A stretch of 64,000 bases of DNA from Ciceribacter sichuanensis (GCF_024055605.1 NZ_JAMXLX010000004.1:372001-436000); one strand, 5' to 3'. Numbered from the stretch's first letter, positions 7,973-17,759 are shown. Translations and numbers: made by a program. The notes: generated by a model from the sequence alone, not told the origin.

Positions 7973-9031
7973 ATGGCAAGCATCCAGGAATTCGAGAAGG
8001 TTCTCGACAAGAGCGACGCGTCCGTCGCCGCGTTCGAGGATAATTCGCCCCTTCGCAGGATACAGCATTTCCTGCATTCCACACCGGCGGCCGTGCCGCT
8101 GATCGTGCTGATCGCATCGATCGCCATTTTCGGACTGGCCATCGGCGGCAAGTTCTTTTCGAGCTACACGCTCACCCTGATCCTGCAGCAAATCGCGGTT
8201 GTCGGTATTCTCGGCGCGGCCCAGACCCTTGTGATCCTGACGGCCGGCATCGATCTGTCGATCGGTGTCGTCATGGTCATCTCGGCGGTGGTGATGGGCA
8301 ACTGCGCCCTGAATTACGGCATACCGTCACCGCTCGCCGTCATCGCCGGGCTGGCGGTGGGCACGCTTTGCGGTCTCCTGAACGGCTTTCTCGTGGCCAA
8401 GATCAAGCTGCCGCCGTTCATCGTGACGCTCGGCACCTGGAACATCGTTATGGCCACCAACTTCATTTATTCGGCCAACGAGACATTGCGCGACGCCGAT
8501 ATCGAGGCGATCGCTCCTTTCCTGCAGATCTTCGGCGACAGCTTCCGCATCGGCAAGGCAGTCTTCACGCTCGGGGTCGTTTTCATGGTCGTTCTCATAG
8601 GCGTCCTCTGGTATGCGCTCAATCACACCGCATGGGGCCGGCATCTCTATGCCGTCGGCGATGACCCGGAAGCGGCGCAGCTTGCTGGTATTCGTTCGGA
8701 TCGCGTCCTGCTCGGCACCTACGCTTTGGCCGGCTTCATCGCGGCACTTGCGGCCTGGGTCTCCATCGGTCGTAACGGTTCGATCTCGCCGTCCGCGGCC
8801 GTCACCGACTACAATCTTCAGGCAATCACGGCGGCGGTCATCGGTGGCATCTCGCTCTTCGGCGGACGAGGCTCGATCCTCGGAACCCTGTTCGGTGCAT
8901 TGATCGTCGGCGTGGTGTCGATGGGTCTCAACATGCTCGGCGCCGACCCGCAATGGAAGGTGCTACTGACCGGCGTACTCATCATCTCGGCGGTTGCCGT
9001 CGACCAGTGGATCAGAAAGGTAGCAGGCTGA
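7973..9031 (+). CDS. frcC: Fructose ABC transporter, permease
   Basis: FrcC is the membrane channel of the fructose importer, a BPD_transp_2 / RbsC-like permease. The 352-residue protein has a hydrophilic N-terminus of about 40 residues and then roughly eight to ten membrane segments. Family signatures include LTAGIDLSIGVVMVISAVVM and AVIGGISLFGGRGSILGTLFGALIVG. The ATG at 7973 follows GGATGGAGA. Its TGA overlaps the ATG of frcA by one base, so the two are translationally coupled. Confidence 0.93.
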   Translation: MASIQEFEKVLDKSDASVAAFEDNSPLRRIQHFLHSTPAAVPLIVLIASIAIFGLAIGGKFFSSYTLTLILQQIAVVGILGAAQTLVILTAGIDLSIGVVMVISAVVMGNCALNYGIPSPLAVIAGLAVGTLCGLLNGFLVAKIKLPPFIVTLGTWNIVMATNFIYSANETLRDADIEAIAPFLQIFGDSFRIGKAVFTLGVVFMVVLIGVLWYALNHTAWGRHLYAVGDDPEAAQLAGIRSDRVLLGTYALAGFIAALAAWVSIGRNGSISPSAAVTDYNLQAITAAVIGGISLFGGRGSILGTLFGALIVGVVSMGLNMLGADPQWKVLLTGVLIISAVAVDQWIRKVAG

Positions 9032-9813
9032 TGGAACGCGCACCCATTCTCACCACCCGCGGTCTGGTCAAGCGCTATGGCCGCGTGACCGCCCTGGACA
9101 ACGCCGATTTCGATCTCTATCCGGGCGAAATCCTGGCGGTGATCGGCGACAACGGCGCCGGAAAGTCCTCGCTGATCAAGGCCATTTCCGGTGCGATCAC
9201 TCCTGATGAAGGCGAGATCAGGCTGGATGGAAACCCGGTGAATTTTCGCAACCCGATGGAAGCGCGCGACGCGGGCATCGAGACGGTCTACCAGAACCTT
9301 GCCCTTTCGCCGGCGTTGTCGATTGCCGATAATATGTTCCTCGGCCGGGAGCTTCGCCGGCCGGGCATCATGGGATCGGTATTTCGCACCCTCGACCGGA
9401 AGAAGATGGAGAAAATCGCGCGGGACAAGCTTTCGGAGCTTGGTCTGATGACCATCCAGAACATCAACCAGGCGGTGGAAACGCTTTCGGGCGGCCAGCG
9501 TCAGGGGGTGGCGGTTGCCCGTGCAGCGGCTTTCGGTTCCAAGGTGGTCATCATGGACGAACCGACGGCTGCCCTCGGGGTCAAGGAATCCCGCCGCGTT
9601 CTCGAACTTATCCTTGAGGTCCGTTCACGCGGTCTGCCGATCGTGCTGATCTCGCATAACATGCCGCATGTCTTCGAGGTGGCTGACCGTATCCACATCC
9701 ATCGCCTCGGAAGGCGGCTCTGCGTTATCAATCCGAAGGACTACACGATGTCGGACGCCGTTGCCTTCATGACCGGCGCTCGCCCGGCGCCGGAAGAGAG
9801 CATCGCTGCATGA
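9031..9813 (+). CDS. frcA: Fructose ABC transporter, ATPase
   Basis: FrcA energises the fructose importer. The protein of 260 residues is a single ATPase domain, half the length of RbsA/XylG-type double ATPases, so two copies should assemble per transporter. Walker A is GDNGAGKSS (39-47), the signature is LSGGQRQGVAVARA, and Walker B is VVIMDEPTAAL, followed by the switch His in LISHNMPHVFEV. The start ATG overlaps the frcC stop. The reading frame is open 78 bases further upstream, but that region belongs to frcC. Its stop overlaps the frcK start by four bases. Confidence 0.93.
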   Translation: MERAPILTTRGLVKRYGRVTALDNADFDLYPGEILAVIGDNGAGKSSLIKAISGAITPDEGEIRLDGNPVNFRNPMEARDAGIETVYQNLALSPALSIADNMFLGRELRRPGIMGSVFRTLDRKKMEKIARDKLSELGLMTIQNINQAVETLSGGQRQGVAVARAAAFGSKVVIMDEPTAALGVKESRRVLELILEVRSRGLPIVLISHNMPHVFEVADRIHIHRLGRRLCVINPKDYTMSDAVAFMTGARPAPEESIAA

Positions 9814-10442
9814 CGTCAGCCATGTCGGCGGTCGATACACTGGCGAAAGCCATCGACGAGCAGGCGGCCGGTTCGCCACGCCTGCTCGTTGCCATTTCCG
9901 GGCCTCCTGGTGCCGGAAAATCCACCCTCGCGGAAGCCCTCGAAAAGGCGCTGATCGCGCGAGGCGTAGCGACGTCCGTCCTGCCGATGGATGGGTTCCA
10001 CATGGACAACGCCGTGCTTGAGGACCGTGGGCTGCTGGCGCGCAAGGGCGCCCCCGATACCTTCGACGTCCGGGGACTGATCGATATCGTGCGTGCGGTG
10101 AGGGAAGGCGGCGAAGTTCTGGTGCCGGTGTTCGACCGCACCCGCGAACTTGCCATCGCCGCAGCCCGTGCAATTCCTGCGGGGCCACGCGTGGTGCTGA
10201 CCGAGGGAAATTATCTCCTGCTCGAAGACCAGCCATGGTCCGTGCTTGCACCGCTTTTCGACCTGACTGTGATGATCGCACCACCGGCGGATGAACTCCG
10301 GCGTCGGCTGGAGGCCCGCTGGCGCGGTTTTGGCCTCGACGAGGCGGCAGTGGTAGCCAAGGTCGAAGAGAACGACCTGCCGAATGGTCGCCTTGTACTC
10401 TCGCGTAGCCGCAAGGCCGATTTCGTCTTCAGCGATAACTGA
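9810..10442 (+). CDS. frcK: FrcK, kinase of the fructose cluster
   Basis: The 210-residue protein is a P-loop kinase of the uridine kinase/pantothenate kinase-like fold, unrelated to PfkB sugar kinases. The P-loop is GPPGAGKST (31-39), MDGFHMDN follows near residue 60, and KGAPDTFDV and LTEGNYLLL are further family landmarks. In Sinorhizobium meliloti the equivalent gene closes the frc operon and was named for a presumed fructose kinase. A PfkB-type fructokinase (17907-18833) is also present in this window, so the two may overlap in function or FrcK may act on another sugar. It is the last gene of the operon and is followed by a strong hairpin. Confidence 0.85.
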   Translation: MTSAMSAVDTLAKAIDEQAAGSPRLLVAISGPPGAGKSTLAEALEKALIARGVATSVLPMDGFHMDNAVLEDRGLLARKGAPDTFDVRGLIDIVRAVREGGEVLVPVFDRTRELAIAAARAIPAGPRVVLTEGNYLLLEDQPWSVLAPLFDLTVMIAPPADELRRRLEARWRGFGLDEAAVVAKVEENDLPNGRLVLSRSRKADFVFSDN

Positions 10443-10469
10443 CGCCCCTTCCGATCTCCCCGTCAGGAA

Positions 10470-10498
10470 GCATTCCCCTTGCGACGCAAGGGGAATGC
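10470..10498 (+). terminator. Perfect 13-bp hairpin after frcK
   Basis: GCATTCCCCTTGC and its exact complement flank a three-base loop, 28 bp after the frcK stop. A T-run is missing, so termination efficiency is uncertain, but the position at the operon end supports a terminator or mRNA end-protecting role. Confidence 0.6.
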
Positions 10499-10687
10499 AG
10501 AATGTTAGTCAGGTCTAAAAATTTAAGAAGCGATTAATGTAGCAACGATTAAAATTGTCGCTAATTGCTTCAACGAATTTCAGGGTCCGGTTGCTACAAC
10601 CTCTCCATGAACCAATGAGGAAATTCCCCCATCCACAAGCGGTGCGGGGCCGATTTCATCGGACGGTGTGCTGGAGGAGAACGGGCA
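10499..10687. other. Upstream region of the receiver gene
   Basis: This AT-richer stretch carries no gene. It must hold the promoter of the receiver gene at 10688, which has GGAGGAG close to its start. I could not identify a clear -35/-10 pair or a palindrome. Confidence 0.4.
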
Positions 10688-11080
10688 ATGGCCATTCTGA
10701 TCGTGGAAGACAATGCGACGAACGCGCTGATCCTGAAGCGTCTCGCCGGCAAGGTCACTGACGAGGATATCCTCGTCGAGGCTGACGGCACCCGTGCACT
10801 CTCCCTGTGCCACAACACCCTTTTCAGCATGCTGATCGTCGACCACATGCTGCCCGGCATGACCGGCCTGCAGTTCATCAAGGCGATCCGCATGCTGCAT
10901 CGCTACGACGAAGTGCCCGTCATCATGGTCACCGCCGATCAGGACCCGAAGCTGCGCGAAACCGCAACCGCGACGGGCGTCACCGGCTTCCTGACAAAGC
11001 CCGTCGATGCCGTCACTTTCCGCGACCTGCTCGCAGCCCATGTCGGCTACAAGCCGGCGGCGCTTGCGGCCGCTCGCTGA
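10688..11080 (+). CDS. Single-domain response regulator (receiver only)
   Basis: The 130-residue protein is a lone CheY-like receiver with no output domain. Acidic residues Glu7 and Asp8, the phosphorylation site Asp52 (in LIVDHMLPGMTG) and Lys104 (in GFLTKPVD) are all present. It closely resembles the receiver of the HD-GYP protein at 13501 (Asp52 and Lys104 at the same positions), so the two probably arose by duplication. It lies 147 bp before the hybrid kinase gene. The kinase may phosphorylate both receivers, with this one as phosphate sink or as a partner-binding signal. That role is inferred. Confidence 0.9.
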   Translation: MAILIVEDNATNALILKRLAGKVTDEDILVEADGTRALSLCHNTLFSMLIVDHMLPGMTGLQFIKAIRMLHRYDEVPVIMVTADQDPKLRETATATGVTGFLTKPVDAVTFRDLLAAHVGYKPAALAAAR

Positions 11081-11227
11081 ACACGGGGGCCGTTGGAACA
11101 TCCGCATGGGCATCCTCGTCAACGCAATTTCGGAAGACCCGGCTCGCTCGCTCCGCCTCGTGGCGCTGCGTAACGGCGAGCAGGTAGTCCGTTGCGTTGG
11201 CAAGGCCTGGTATGCCGGAGTCTCGCC

Positions 11228-13483
11228 GTGACCGCTCTTGCCCGCAGCAGTGAAGTCATGAAGAAGGCAGGCAGCACCACCCTGATCCTGCAGGTCCTGT
11301 CGGCGGCCTTTCTGGTGGTGCTGATCATGCTGGCGGTCGAAATCTCCCGCCAGTTTCTCTCCCTGCATGATGGCGCCGGTGAGAACGCCGTCTGGTCCGT
11401 CTATCAACTCGATCGGGACGTCCGGGCAGTTGGCGCGGCCGCCGAGGAACTGCGCCACCAGCCGGCAGCGGGTGATCTTGCCGATACGCTTTCGCAGAAT
11501 CTCGATGCCGTCCGCGCGCAGATCGCGCTTCTTCGCGAGCCGCAGTTCCGCCGCTTCGTTTCCGATGATGCGGACGCTGCTGAGCTTCTTTCCAAGATCG
11601 ACGCGGCCATCGCGCGCTTCGCTCTGCTGACCGACACCCATGAGCAGGTGCGGCAGCTGGAAGGCGCACAGCTGGACACCGTCGCTGCGACGTTGAGCGC
11701 TCTCTCCCTGACCAGCGAAAAGCTTCTCGCTCATACCAACACCCAGCTTCGCAACGAGCGCGCTGCCGCCCGCGAAACCGTCGTCCGGCTCGAAAAAACC
11801 TCGGCCGTGATGCTCGGCCTGCTGATGGTCTCGGTCGTCTTCCTCGTTGTAACCCTTCGCCGTCAGCTGAAGTCGGTTCGCAAGACAGGCCTCGAGCTTG
11901 AGACGATGGCTCGGCAGCTGACCGAAGCTCTTGAAGGCGCAGACGCCGGCAATCGCGCCAAGTCGCAGTTCATGGCGACCATGGGCCACGAGATCCGCAC
12001 ACCGCTGAACGCGATCCTCGGCATGTCCGAACTGCTGGAGCTTTCCCATCTGCCTCCCGATGCCCTGTCGAGTGTCAAGACCATCCGGTCCTCAGGCGAG
12101 GCACTGCTGGAGATCATCAACGAGATCCTCGATTATTCGAAGATCGAGCATGGCAAGATGGAGCTTGAGGAACGCATCGTCGATGTCGCCTCCCTGGCCG
12201 AGACCACTGTCAGCATCATTCGCGGTCGCGCCGACGATCACGAGAACACGGTCGTTCTCGATATTCCGGAATCGCTCGATGCGCTTTATGTCCGCACCGA
12301 TCCGACCCGCCTGCGGCAGGTGCTCCTCAACCTGCTGTCCAACGCTGTGAAGTTCACCAAGAACGGCACCGTCACGCTGCGACTGCGCGAATTCTATCGC
12401 CACGGCAAGCTGATGCTGCGCTTCGAAGTCGAGGATACCGGTATCGGCATTGACGAGACGGGTCTTTCGAAGCTGTTCAAGCCATTCTCGCAGGTCGACG
12501 CCTCGATCAGCCGCAAGTATGGCGGTACCGGACTCGGCCTCACCATCTGCAAGCAGATCGTCGAAAAGCTCGGTGGCGAGCTCGGCATGAGCAGCACCGT
12601 CGGCGTCGGCAGCATCTTCTGGTTCGAACTGGCAGTGGTTGCCGTCGGCAAGGACGAGATGCGTCGGTTTTCTGCTGCAAAGAGCCAGAAAAGCCACGAG
12701 CTTCCCCGTCTGCGCATCCTTCTCGTCGAGGACAACCGGGTCAACCAGCAGGTCGCAACCCGTTTTCTCAATCATCTCGGCCAGGATGTGATCGTCGCCA
12801 ACGACGGTGCCGAGGCGGTCTCCATCGCTTCTGCCCAGAGCTTCGACGTCATTTTGATGGACATGCAGATGCCGGTGATGGACGGCATCGAGGCAACCCG
12901 CCGGATCATCTCCGAGCGTGGCCCCTGCACTGGCGTCCCGATCATCGCGATGACCGCGAATGCGTCCGATGACGACCGTCGCCGTTGCCTGGATGCAGGC
13001 ATGGCCGGGTTCGAATCCAAGCCCGTCACCATGGAAAGGTTGCGCAACGTGCTCTCGTCGCTGAACGAAACTCTGGCCGCCGATTTCGCCGAGGCTCCGG
13101 CCGACGACGATGGCCTGCCGGATCCGCTCCTGCTTGGCGCCGTGGATCTTCCGGGCTTGCCGCAGCTTTGCCCGGCCGGTCTTGACGAAGCCCGCTATGC
13201 GGAACTTGTCGATGCTCTCGGCGAGGATGTTTTTCAGGAGCTGATCGAATCCTTCTTCGACGATGCTTCCGCGCTGATCGACGAACTGCATGGCGCGCTC
13301 AAGAGCCGCGATGTCACTCACATCGACCGCGTGCTGCACACGATCAAGGGCGCGGCCGTGAATGTCGGCCTCATCGAAATTGCCGGCAAGGCCAATTCGC
13401 TGCGCGAACAGCAGCCGACTATGGACGATGTCGAAATGCTCAACAATGAAATCGAAACAATGAAGTTCAAGCTGGTTGCTTGA
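11228..13483 (+). CDS. Hybrid sensor histidine kinase with receiver and HPt domains
   Basis: The 751-residue membrane protein has, in order, a short cytoplasmic tail, a membrane segment (about 18-38), a periplasmic helical region of about 150 residues with no recognisable ligand fold, a second membrane segment (about 193-210), HisKA with His254 in MGHEIRTPLNA, HATPase with Asn372 in NLLSNAVKFT and DTGIGID/GTGLGL, a receiver with Asp545 in ILMDMQMPVMDG and Lys598, and an HPt domain with His704 in HTIKGAAVN. The full His-Asp-His relay therefore sits in one chain, and its HPt can pass phosphate to the neighbouring receivers. The start is GTG at 11228 with GGAG seven bases before it; in-frame TTG 11192 lacks such a site. 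The HD-GYP gene follows after 17 bp. Confidence 0.93.
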   Translation: MTALARSSEVMKKAGSTTLILQVLSAAFLVVLIMLAVEISRQFLSLHDGAGENAVWSVYQLDRDVRAVGAAAEELRHQPAAGDLADTLSQNLDAVRAQIALLREPQFRRFVSDDADAAELLSKIDAAIARFALLTDTHEQVRQLEGAQLDTVAATLSALSLTSEKLLAHTNTQLRNERAAARETVVRLEKTSAVMLGLLMVSVVFLVVTLRRQLKSVRKTGLELETMARQLTEALEGADAGNRAKSQFMATMGHEIRTPLNAILGMSELLELSHLPPDALSSVKTIRSSGEALLEIINEILDYSKIEHGKMELEERIVDVASLAETTVSIIRGRADDHENTVVLDIPESLDALYVRTDPTRLRQVLLNLLSNAVKFTKNGTVTLRLREFYRHGKLMLRFEVEDTGIGIDETGLSKLFKPFSQVDASISRKYGGTGLGLTICKQIVEKLGGELGMSSTVGVGSIFWFELAVVAVGKDEMRRFSAAKSQKSHELPRLRILLVEDNRVNQQVATRFLNHLGQDVIVANDGAEAVSIASAQSFDVILMDMQMPVMDGIEATRRIISERGPCTGVPIIAMTANASDDDRRRCLDAGMAGFESKPVTMERLRNVLSSLNETLAADFAEAPADDDGLPDPLLLGAVDLPGLPQLCPAGLDEARYAELVDALGEDVFQELIESFFDDASALIDELHGALKSRDVTHIDRVLHTIKGAAVNVGLIEIAGKANSLREQQPTMDDVEMLNNEIETMKFKLVA

Positions 13484-13500
13484 GAACCTAGGAGGCGTCA

Positions 13501-14589
13501 ATGCGTATCTTGCTGGTGGACGATAACAGCACCAACCTGAAGCTCCTGACGAAGCTCGTCGGCAAGCTTGAAGACTGTGAGGCGGTTGCTTTTTCGAGCC
13601 CGGACGAGGTTCTTTCTTCTCTGCCGGACATCGATTTCGACATCGCCATCATCGATTACCAGATGCCGGTCTATAACGGTGTCGAGCTCTACACGGAGAT
13701 CGTCCGCTTCGACAAATATGCCGATGTGCCGGTTATCTTCGTCACCGCCGACAAAGACATGACTACGCGCATGGCCGCGCTGAACGCCGGTGCGATCGAT
13801 TTTCTCACCAAGCCGGTCAATCCGGCCGAGTTCCAGGCTCGCGTTCAGAACATCGTCAGCCTGTCGCGCGCCCGCCGTCAGCTGGCCGACCAGGCCGAAT
13901 GGCTGCGTCGCGAAGTGGACCGCGCCGTAGGCGAACTTCGTCTGCGCGAGCAGGAAATCATTCACCGCCTGACAGTCGCCGCCGGCTACAAGGATCCGGA
14001 AACCTCGCGTCACACGCTTCGCGTTGCTGCCTATTCCGAGGCGATCGCGCTCGAAATGGGTCTCTCGCCGGAATTCTGCAACGACATCCGCATGGCAGCG
14101 CCGATGCATGATATCGGCAAGGTCGCGATGCCGGATACGGTTCTTCTCAAGCAGGGTCGCCTGACGGAAGCCGAATATCGCCAGATGCAGGCCCATGCCC
14201 AGATCGGCAGCGATATTCTCTCCCGCTCCCATTCGTCGCTCCTGCAGCTTGCCTCGGAAATCGCCGTCAGCCATCACGAGCGCTGGGATGGGCAGGGCTA
14301 TCCGAACCGGCTCTCCGGGGCGGCCATCCCGATTTCCGGCCGTATCGTCTGCATCGCCGATAATTTCGATGCGCTGACCACCGAGCGTCCCTACAAGCCG
14401 GCCTGGAGCTTCGAACGCACAGTAGAGCACATCCTTGGCCGCGCCGGCACCCAGTTCGATCCGGATTGCGTTGCGGCCTTCGAGCGTGCCCTGCCGCGCA
14501 TCCGGCAGATCATGGAGGACGACCGTCGCGAGCAGGCCCAGGAGGCCATGCAGAAGGCGTTCACCCCCTCTAGCGAAAAGGTCGCCTGA
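13501..14589 (+). CDS. REC-HD-GYP cyclic-di-GMP phosphodiesterase (RpfG type)
   Basis: The 362-residue protein joins an N-terminal receiver (Asp52 in IIDYQMPVYNG, Lys104) by a coiled linker (about 125-155) to an HD-GYP domain. All metal and catalytic motifs are intact: His203-Asp204 in MHDIGK, HHE at 258-260 and GQGYP at 264-268, followed by DALTTERPYK. HD-GYP proteins degrade cyclic di-GMP to GMP or pGpG. Phosphorylation by the hybrid kinase next to it (17 bp upstream) is expected to switch the activity, as in the RpfC/RpfG system of Xanthomonas. AGGAGG precedes the start. It is the third gene of the signalling group. Confidence 0.94.
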   Translation: MRILLVDDNSTNLKLLTKLVGKLEDCEAVAFSSPDEVLSSLPDIDFDIAIIDYQMPVYNGVELYTEIVRFDKYADVPVIFVTADKDMTTRMAALNAGAIDFLTKPVNPAEFQARVQNIVSLSRARRQLADQAEWLRREVDRAVGELRLREQEIIHRLTVAAGYKDPETSRHTLRVAAYSEAIALEMGLSPEFCNDIRMAAPMHDIGKVAMPDTVLLKQGRLTEAEYRQMQAHAQIGSDILSRSHSSLLQLASEIAVSHHERWDGQGYPNRLSGAAIPISGRIVCIADNFDALTTERPYKPAWSFERTVEHILGRAGTQFDPDCVAAFERALPRIRQIMEDDRREQAQEAMQKAFTPSSEKVA

Positions 14590-14600
14590 AAGGCGACTTT
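14581..14600 (+). terminator. Short hairpin at the end of the HD-GYP gene
   Basis: GTCGCC, loop TGAAA and GGCGAC followed by TTT overlap the stop codon. The T-run is short, so termination may be partial. Confidence 0.5.
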
Positions 14601-14657
14601 GATCGGCTGATGGAACATGGTATCTGCGGGCGATAATCAAGGCCCGGAGATACCATT

Positions 14658-15695
14658 ATGCACACCCTCACCATTCGCCGCCCGGATGACTGGCACCTGC
14701 ATCTGCGGGACGGCGCCATGCTTGAAGGGGTAATCGGCGATACCAGCCGGCATTTTGCGCGCGCCATCATCATGCCGAACCTCGTTCCGCCGGTGGTGAC
14801 GACGGCGGATGCGCGGGCCTATCGCGAACGCATCATGACCGCCCTGCCGAAGGGCGATCGCTTTGAGCCCCTGATGACGCTCTATCTCACGGAAGACACC
14901 AGCCCCGACGATGTCGAGGAAGGCAGGACGAGCGGCCTCATCACCGCCGTGAAGCTCTATCCGGCAGGCGCCACCACCAATTCCCATGGCGGTGTGCGTA
15001 ACTTCGAAAATGCCATGCCGGTTCTGGAGCGCATGGCGAAGATTGGTTTGCCGCTCTGCGTTCATGGAGAGGTAACGACGCCGGAAGTCGACATCTTCGA
15101 CCGCGAGAAAGTGTTCATCGATACCGTCCTCGATCCGCTGCGCCGCCGGTTGCCGGAACTGAAGGTGACGATGGAACATGTCACGACTTCAGACGGTGTC
15201 GACTACATCCGCTCGTCCGATCGCAATATTGCCGGGTCGATCACCACCCATCATCTCATCATCAACCGGAACGCCATTCTGGTGGGCGGTATCAAGCCGC
15301 ACTACTATTGCCTGCCCGTTGCCAAGCGCGAAAGCCACCGGTTGGCGCTGCGGGCTGCCGCGACGTCAGGGGACGCCCGTTTCTTCCTTGGTACGGACTC
15401 CGCGCCGCATGTCGATCCGCTGAAAGAATGCGCCTGCGGCTGCGCCGGCATCTATACCTCGATCAACACCATGAGCTGCCTTGCCCACGTCTTCGAACAG
15501 GAAGACGCGCTCGACCGTCTCGAGGCATTCGCTTCACTGAACGGATCTGCATGGTACGGGCTTGCCCCGAACGATGAAACGATCATGCTGGAACGGGGCG
15601 AAGAGCCGGTAGAGTTCCCCGCAAAGATCGAGACGGGGGCTGGTCCCGTGACGGTGTTCGATCCGATGTTTCCGCTCTTCTGGCGGGTCCGCTGA
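14658..15695 (+). CDS. pyrC: Dihydroorotase, class II
   Basis: PyrC closes N-carbamoyl-L-aspartate to dihydroorotate, the third step of pyrimidine synthesis. The 345-residue protein matches the E. coli-type class II enzyme in length. Zinc ligands are visible in [10 protein letters not shown] (11-19), the carboxylated lysine lies in [12 protein letters not shown], and later zinc ligands lie in CVHGE, EHVTT and TDSAPH. pyrE follows 1.4 kb downstream on the same strand and pyrD lies at 52.2 kb, so the pathway genes are dispersed, as is usual in rhizobia. No binding site for a pyrimidine regulator was seen. Confidence 0.96.
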   Translation: MHTLTIRRPDDWHLHLRDGAMLEGVIGDTSRHFARAIIMPNLVPPVVTTADARAYRERIMTALPKGDRFEPLMTLYLTEDTSPDDVEEGRTSGLITAVKLYPAGATTNSHGGVRNFENAMPVLERMAKIGLPLCVHGEVTTPEVDIFDREKVFIDTVLDPLRRRLPELKVTMEHVTTSDGVDYIRSSDRNIAGSITTHHLIINRNAILVGGIKPHYYCLPVAKRESHRLALRAAATSGDARFFLGTDSAPHVDPLKECACGCAGIYTSINTMSCLAHVFEQEDALDRLEAFASLNGSAWYGLAPNDETIMLERGEEPVEFPAKIETGAGPVTVFDPMFPLFWRVR

Positions 15696-15810
15696 ATTGA
15701 CTGCGGATTGCTAGGATTTTCATAATTCGGGTAACGTTTTGGAGAGAAGCGGCAGTTAGCGTCCGTCAAGGGAGAGATTTGGGTATTTCAGGCTGAAGAG
15801 AGCACTTGGC

Positions 15811-16995
15811 ATGATGCTTGATTACAATTCTCTTCTGCTCGCGCTGGGTTTTTCCGCGACCTGCCTGATGGTGACCCTTCTTGGAACCTGGGTTTCGCGC
15901 CGCGCCGATTCCTTCCTGCTGACGCTTGTCGTAGCGCTTCTTTTCATCGTCATCGGCATCTTTGCCTTCAGTTCCTACACGATGGAAACCGGCATGCTGA
16001 GGGCGTCGGTCGCCTATGCCTTCCTGATGGCGGGCTTCAGCACGATTTATGCCGGTTCCGCCCAGTTTCGGACCGGTCGGAGCCCATGGATGCTGTCGGC
16101 CGCTCTCTCGGCCATCACGATCGCACCCGGTCTTCCGCTGATGTTGTGGGGACTGGACGGAGTAGCGTTCATCTTCATGAATGCGGCGACGGCCGCGCTC
16201 CTGATCGGCACAGGCTGGCAATACTGGCGCGCGCGTGCGGAAGCGCCGGGGCCGCTCACGGGGATGGTCTTCCTCTACGTGCTGAGCGGGATCTCCTTCA
16301 TCCTGTGCGCTGCCGTTCTGCTTTATCAACGTCAATGGGTACTCGGTCACGCTCCTGAAAACTGGGCGGAAAACCTCAATCTGGCGGTCTGCATCGCCGG
16401 CATGTCAGGGATCGGTGCCTTGTCGCTTGCTCTCCATCAGTGGCGGCTTGCGGCAAGACATCGCCATGAGGCGAATACGGATCCGTTGACCGGGCTTCTC
16501 AATCGCCGGGCGCTTTTCGATCGGGTCGCCGGCCGTCCGGTCGGCTCGAAGACCGCGGTCGTTGTCTTTGATATCGATCGGTTCAAGTCGATCAACGACC
16601 AGTATGGCCATGCCGCTGGTGACCTTGTCATCAGGATATTCGCTGAGGAACTGACCAATGGTGCCGGCGAGCAGCAGACGGTCGCCCGCCTTGGCGGCGA
16701 GGAGTTCGCCATCATCCTCGCCGACACCTTGCCGGGTCGTGCGGAACGCGTGGTGGGCGACATTGCCCGCAGCTTTGCAGCGCGGGAAATCCGGATCGGA
16801 GAGGCGAGGCTGCAATGCACGGTCAGTGCCGGCATCGCCTTCGGTTCGCAGGAGGCCGACAGTTTCGAGATGGTCCTCAATCTCGCCGACGCTGCGCTCT
16901 ATCAAGCCAAGCGCAATGGCCGGAACCGCGTTCAGATGGCGGAGTTCCTGCGCCGGGTCGAAACGGTGGAAACCCGAAGCAACGCTTCCCCCTGA
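15811..16995 (+). CDS. Membrane GGDEF diguanylate cyclase
   Basis: The 394-residue protein has about six membrane segments (residues 8-210) with short loops, then a GGDEF domain (about 222-385). The active site reads GGEEF (295-299), and the metal-binding FDIDRFKSIND and NTDPLTGLLNRRAL are present, so it should make cyclic di-GMP. The RxxD inhibitory I-site expected just before GGEEF is absent, so classic product inhibition is unlikely. The membrane part is not a CHASE, MASE or GAF domain that I can recognise. It lies near the HD-GYP phosphodiesterase but is separated from it by pyrC. Two adjacent ATGs (15811 and 15814) are possible starts. Confidence 0.92.
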   Translation: MMLDYNSLLLALGFSATCLMVTLLGTWVSRRADSFLLTLVVALLFIVIGIFAFSSYTMETGMLRASVAYAFLMAGFSTIYAGSAQFRTGRSPWMLSAALSAITIAPGLPLMLWGLDGVAFIFMNAATAALLIGTGWQYWRARAEAPGPLTGMVFLYVLSGISFILCAAVLLYQRQWVLGHAPENWAENLNLAVCIAGMSGIGALSLALHQWRLAARHRHEANTDPLTGLLNRRALFDRVAGRPVGSKTAVVVFDIDRFKSINDQYGHAAGDLVIRIFAEELTNGAGEQQTVARLGGEEFAIILADTLPGRAERVVGDIARSFAAREIRIGEARLQCTVSAGIAFGSQEADSFEMVLNLADAALYQAKRNGRNRVQMAEFLRRVETVETRSNASP

Positions 16996-17066
16996 AAGAC
17001 CGAACTCTCTAGCATCTGAGGGCACATGCTGCTATTCGCCTGAGCAGGACGATAAGGAGCGGGCGC

Positions 17067-17759
17067 ATGATTCAGACGACATTTCCCGAACCGGCCGTGA
17101 TGGCCGAACTGGTGGCCAGGATGCTCTGGGAGATCAAGGCGGTGCATTTCAATGCAGCCGAGCCCTACAAGCTTTCTTCCGGCATGCGCAGCCCCGTTTA
17201 TATCGACTGCCGCAAGCTCCTTTCCTATCCGCGTGTCCGTTCGGCTGTGATGGATTTTGCTGCTGCCACCCTCATGCGCAATGCCGGCTTCGAGCAGTTT
17301 GACTGCATCGCCGGCGGCGAGACCGCGGGCATTCCGTTTGCCGCATTGCTCGCTGATCGCCTTGGCCTGCCGATGATCTACGTCCGCAAGGCCCCAAAAG
17401 GTCACGGCCGCAATGCCCAGATCGAAGGCCATATGCCGGAAGGCGCCCGCGTCCTCGTCATCGAGGACCTGACGACGGCCGGCGGCAGCATGTTCAAGTT
17501 CATCGACGCCGTACGCGCTGCCGGCGGCGTGGTCGATCACGGCATCGCGCTCTTCTACTACGGCATCTTCGCGGAAGCCGAGGAACGCTTCACCAACGGC
17601 AATGTGAAGCTGCACTTCATCGCAACCTGGCGGGATGTGCTGGCCGTTGCACGCGATCAGAAGCTTTTCGACGAAAAGACACTGACGGAAGTTGAGGCTT
17701 TCCTCGATGCGCCGCTTGCATGGTCGGGCCGCCACGGTGGCGTCACGGAACTCGCCTGA
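17067..17759 (+). CDS. pyrE: Orotate phosphoribosyltransferase
   Basis: PyrE adds phosphoribose from PRPP to orotate, giving orotidine monophosphate. The protein has 230 residues. The PRPP-binding motif [13 protein letters not shown] is intact, and [19 protein letters not shown] and [14 protein letters not shown] are family landmarks with the flexible-loop lysines. An AAGGAG site precedes the ATG. The 147-bp gap to the sugar kinase gene downstream is filled with a repeat. Confidence 0.96.
   Translation: MIQTTFPEPAVMAELVARMLWEIKAVHFNAAEPYKLSSGMRSPVYIDCRKLLSYPRVRSAVMDFAAATLMRNAGFEQFDCIAGGETAGIPFAALLADRLGLPMIYVRKAPKGHGRNAQIEGHMPEGARVLVIEDLTTAGGSMFKFIDAVRAAGGVVDHGIALFYYGIFAEAEERFTNGNVKLHFIATWRDVLAVARDQKLFDEKTLTEVEAFLDAPLAWSGRHGGVTELA

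Noticed and set aside
13498..14640. Minus-strand frame of 380 codons opposite the HD-GYP gene
   Set aside because: The plus strand has clear REC and HD-GYP motifs. High GC content makes long antisense frames common here, as also at 10580-12049 and 2929-4146.
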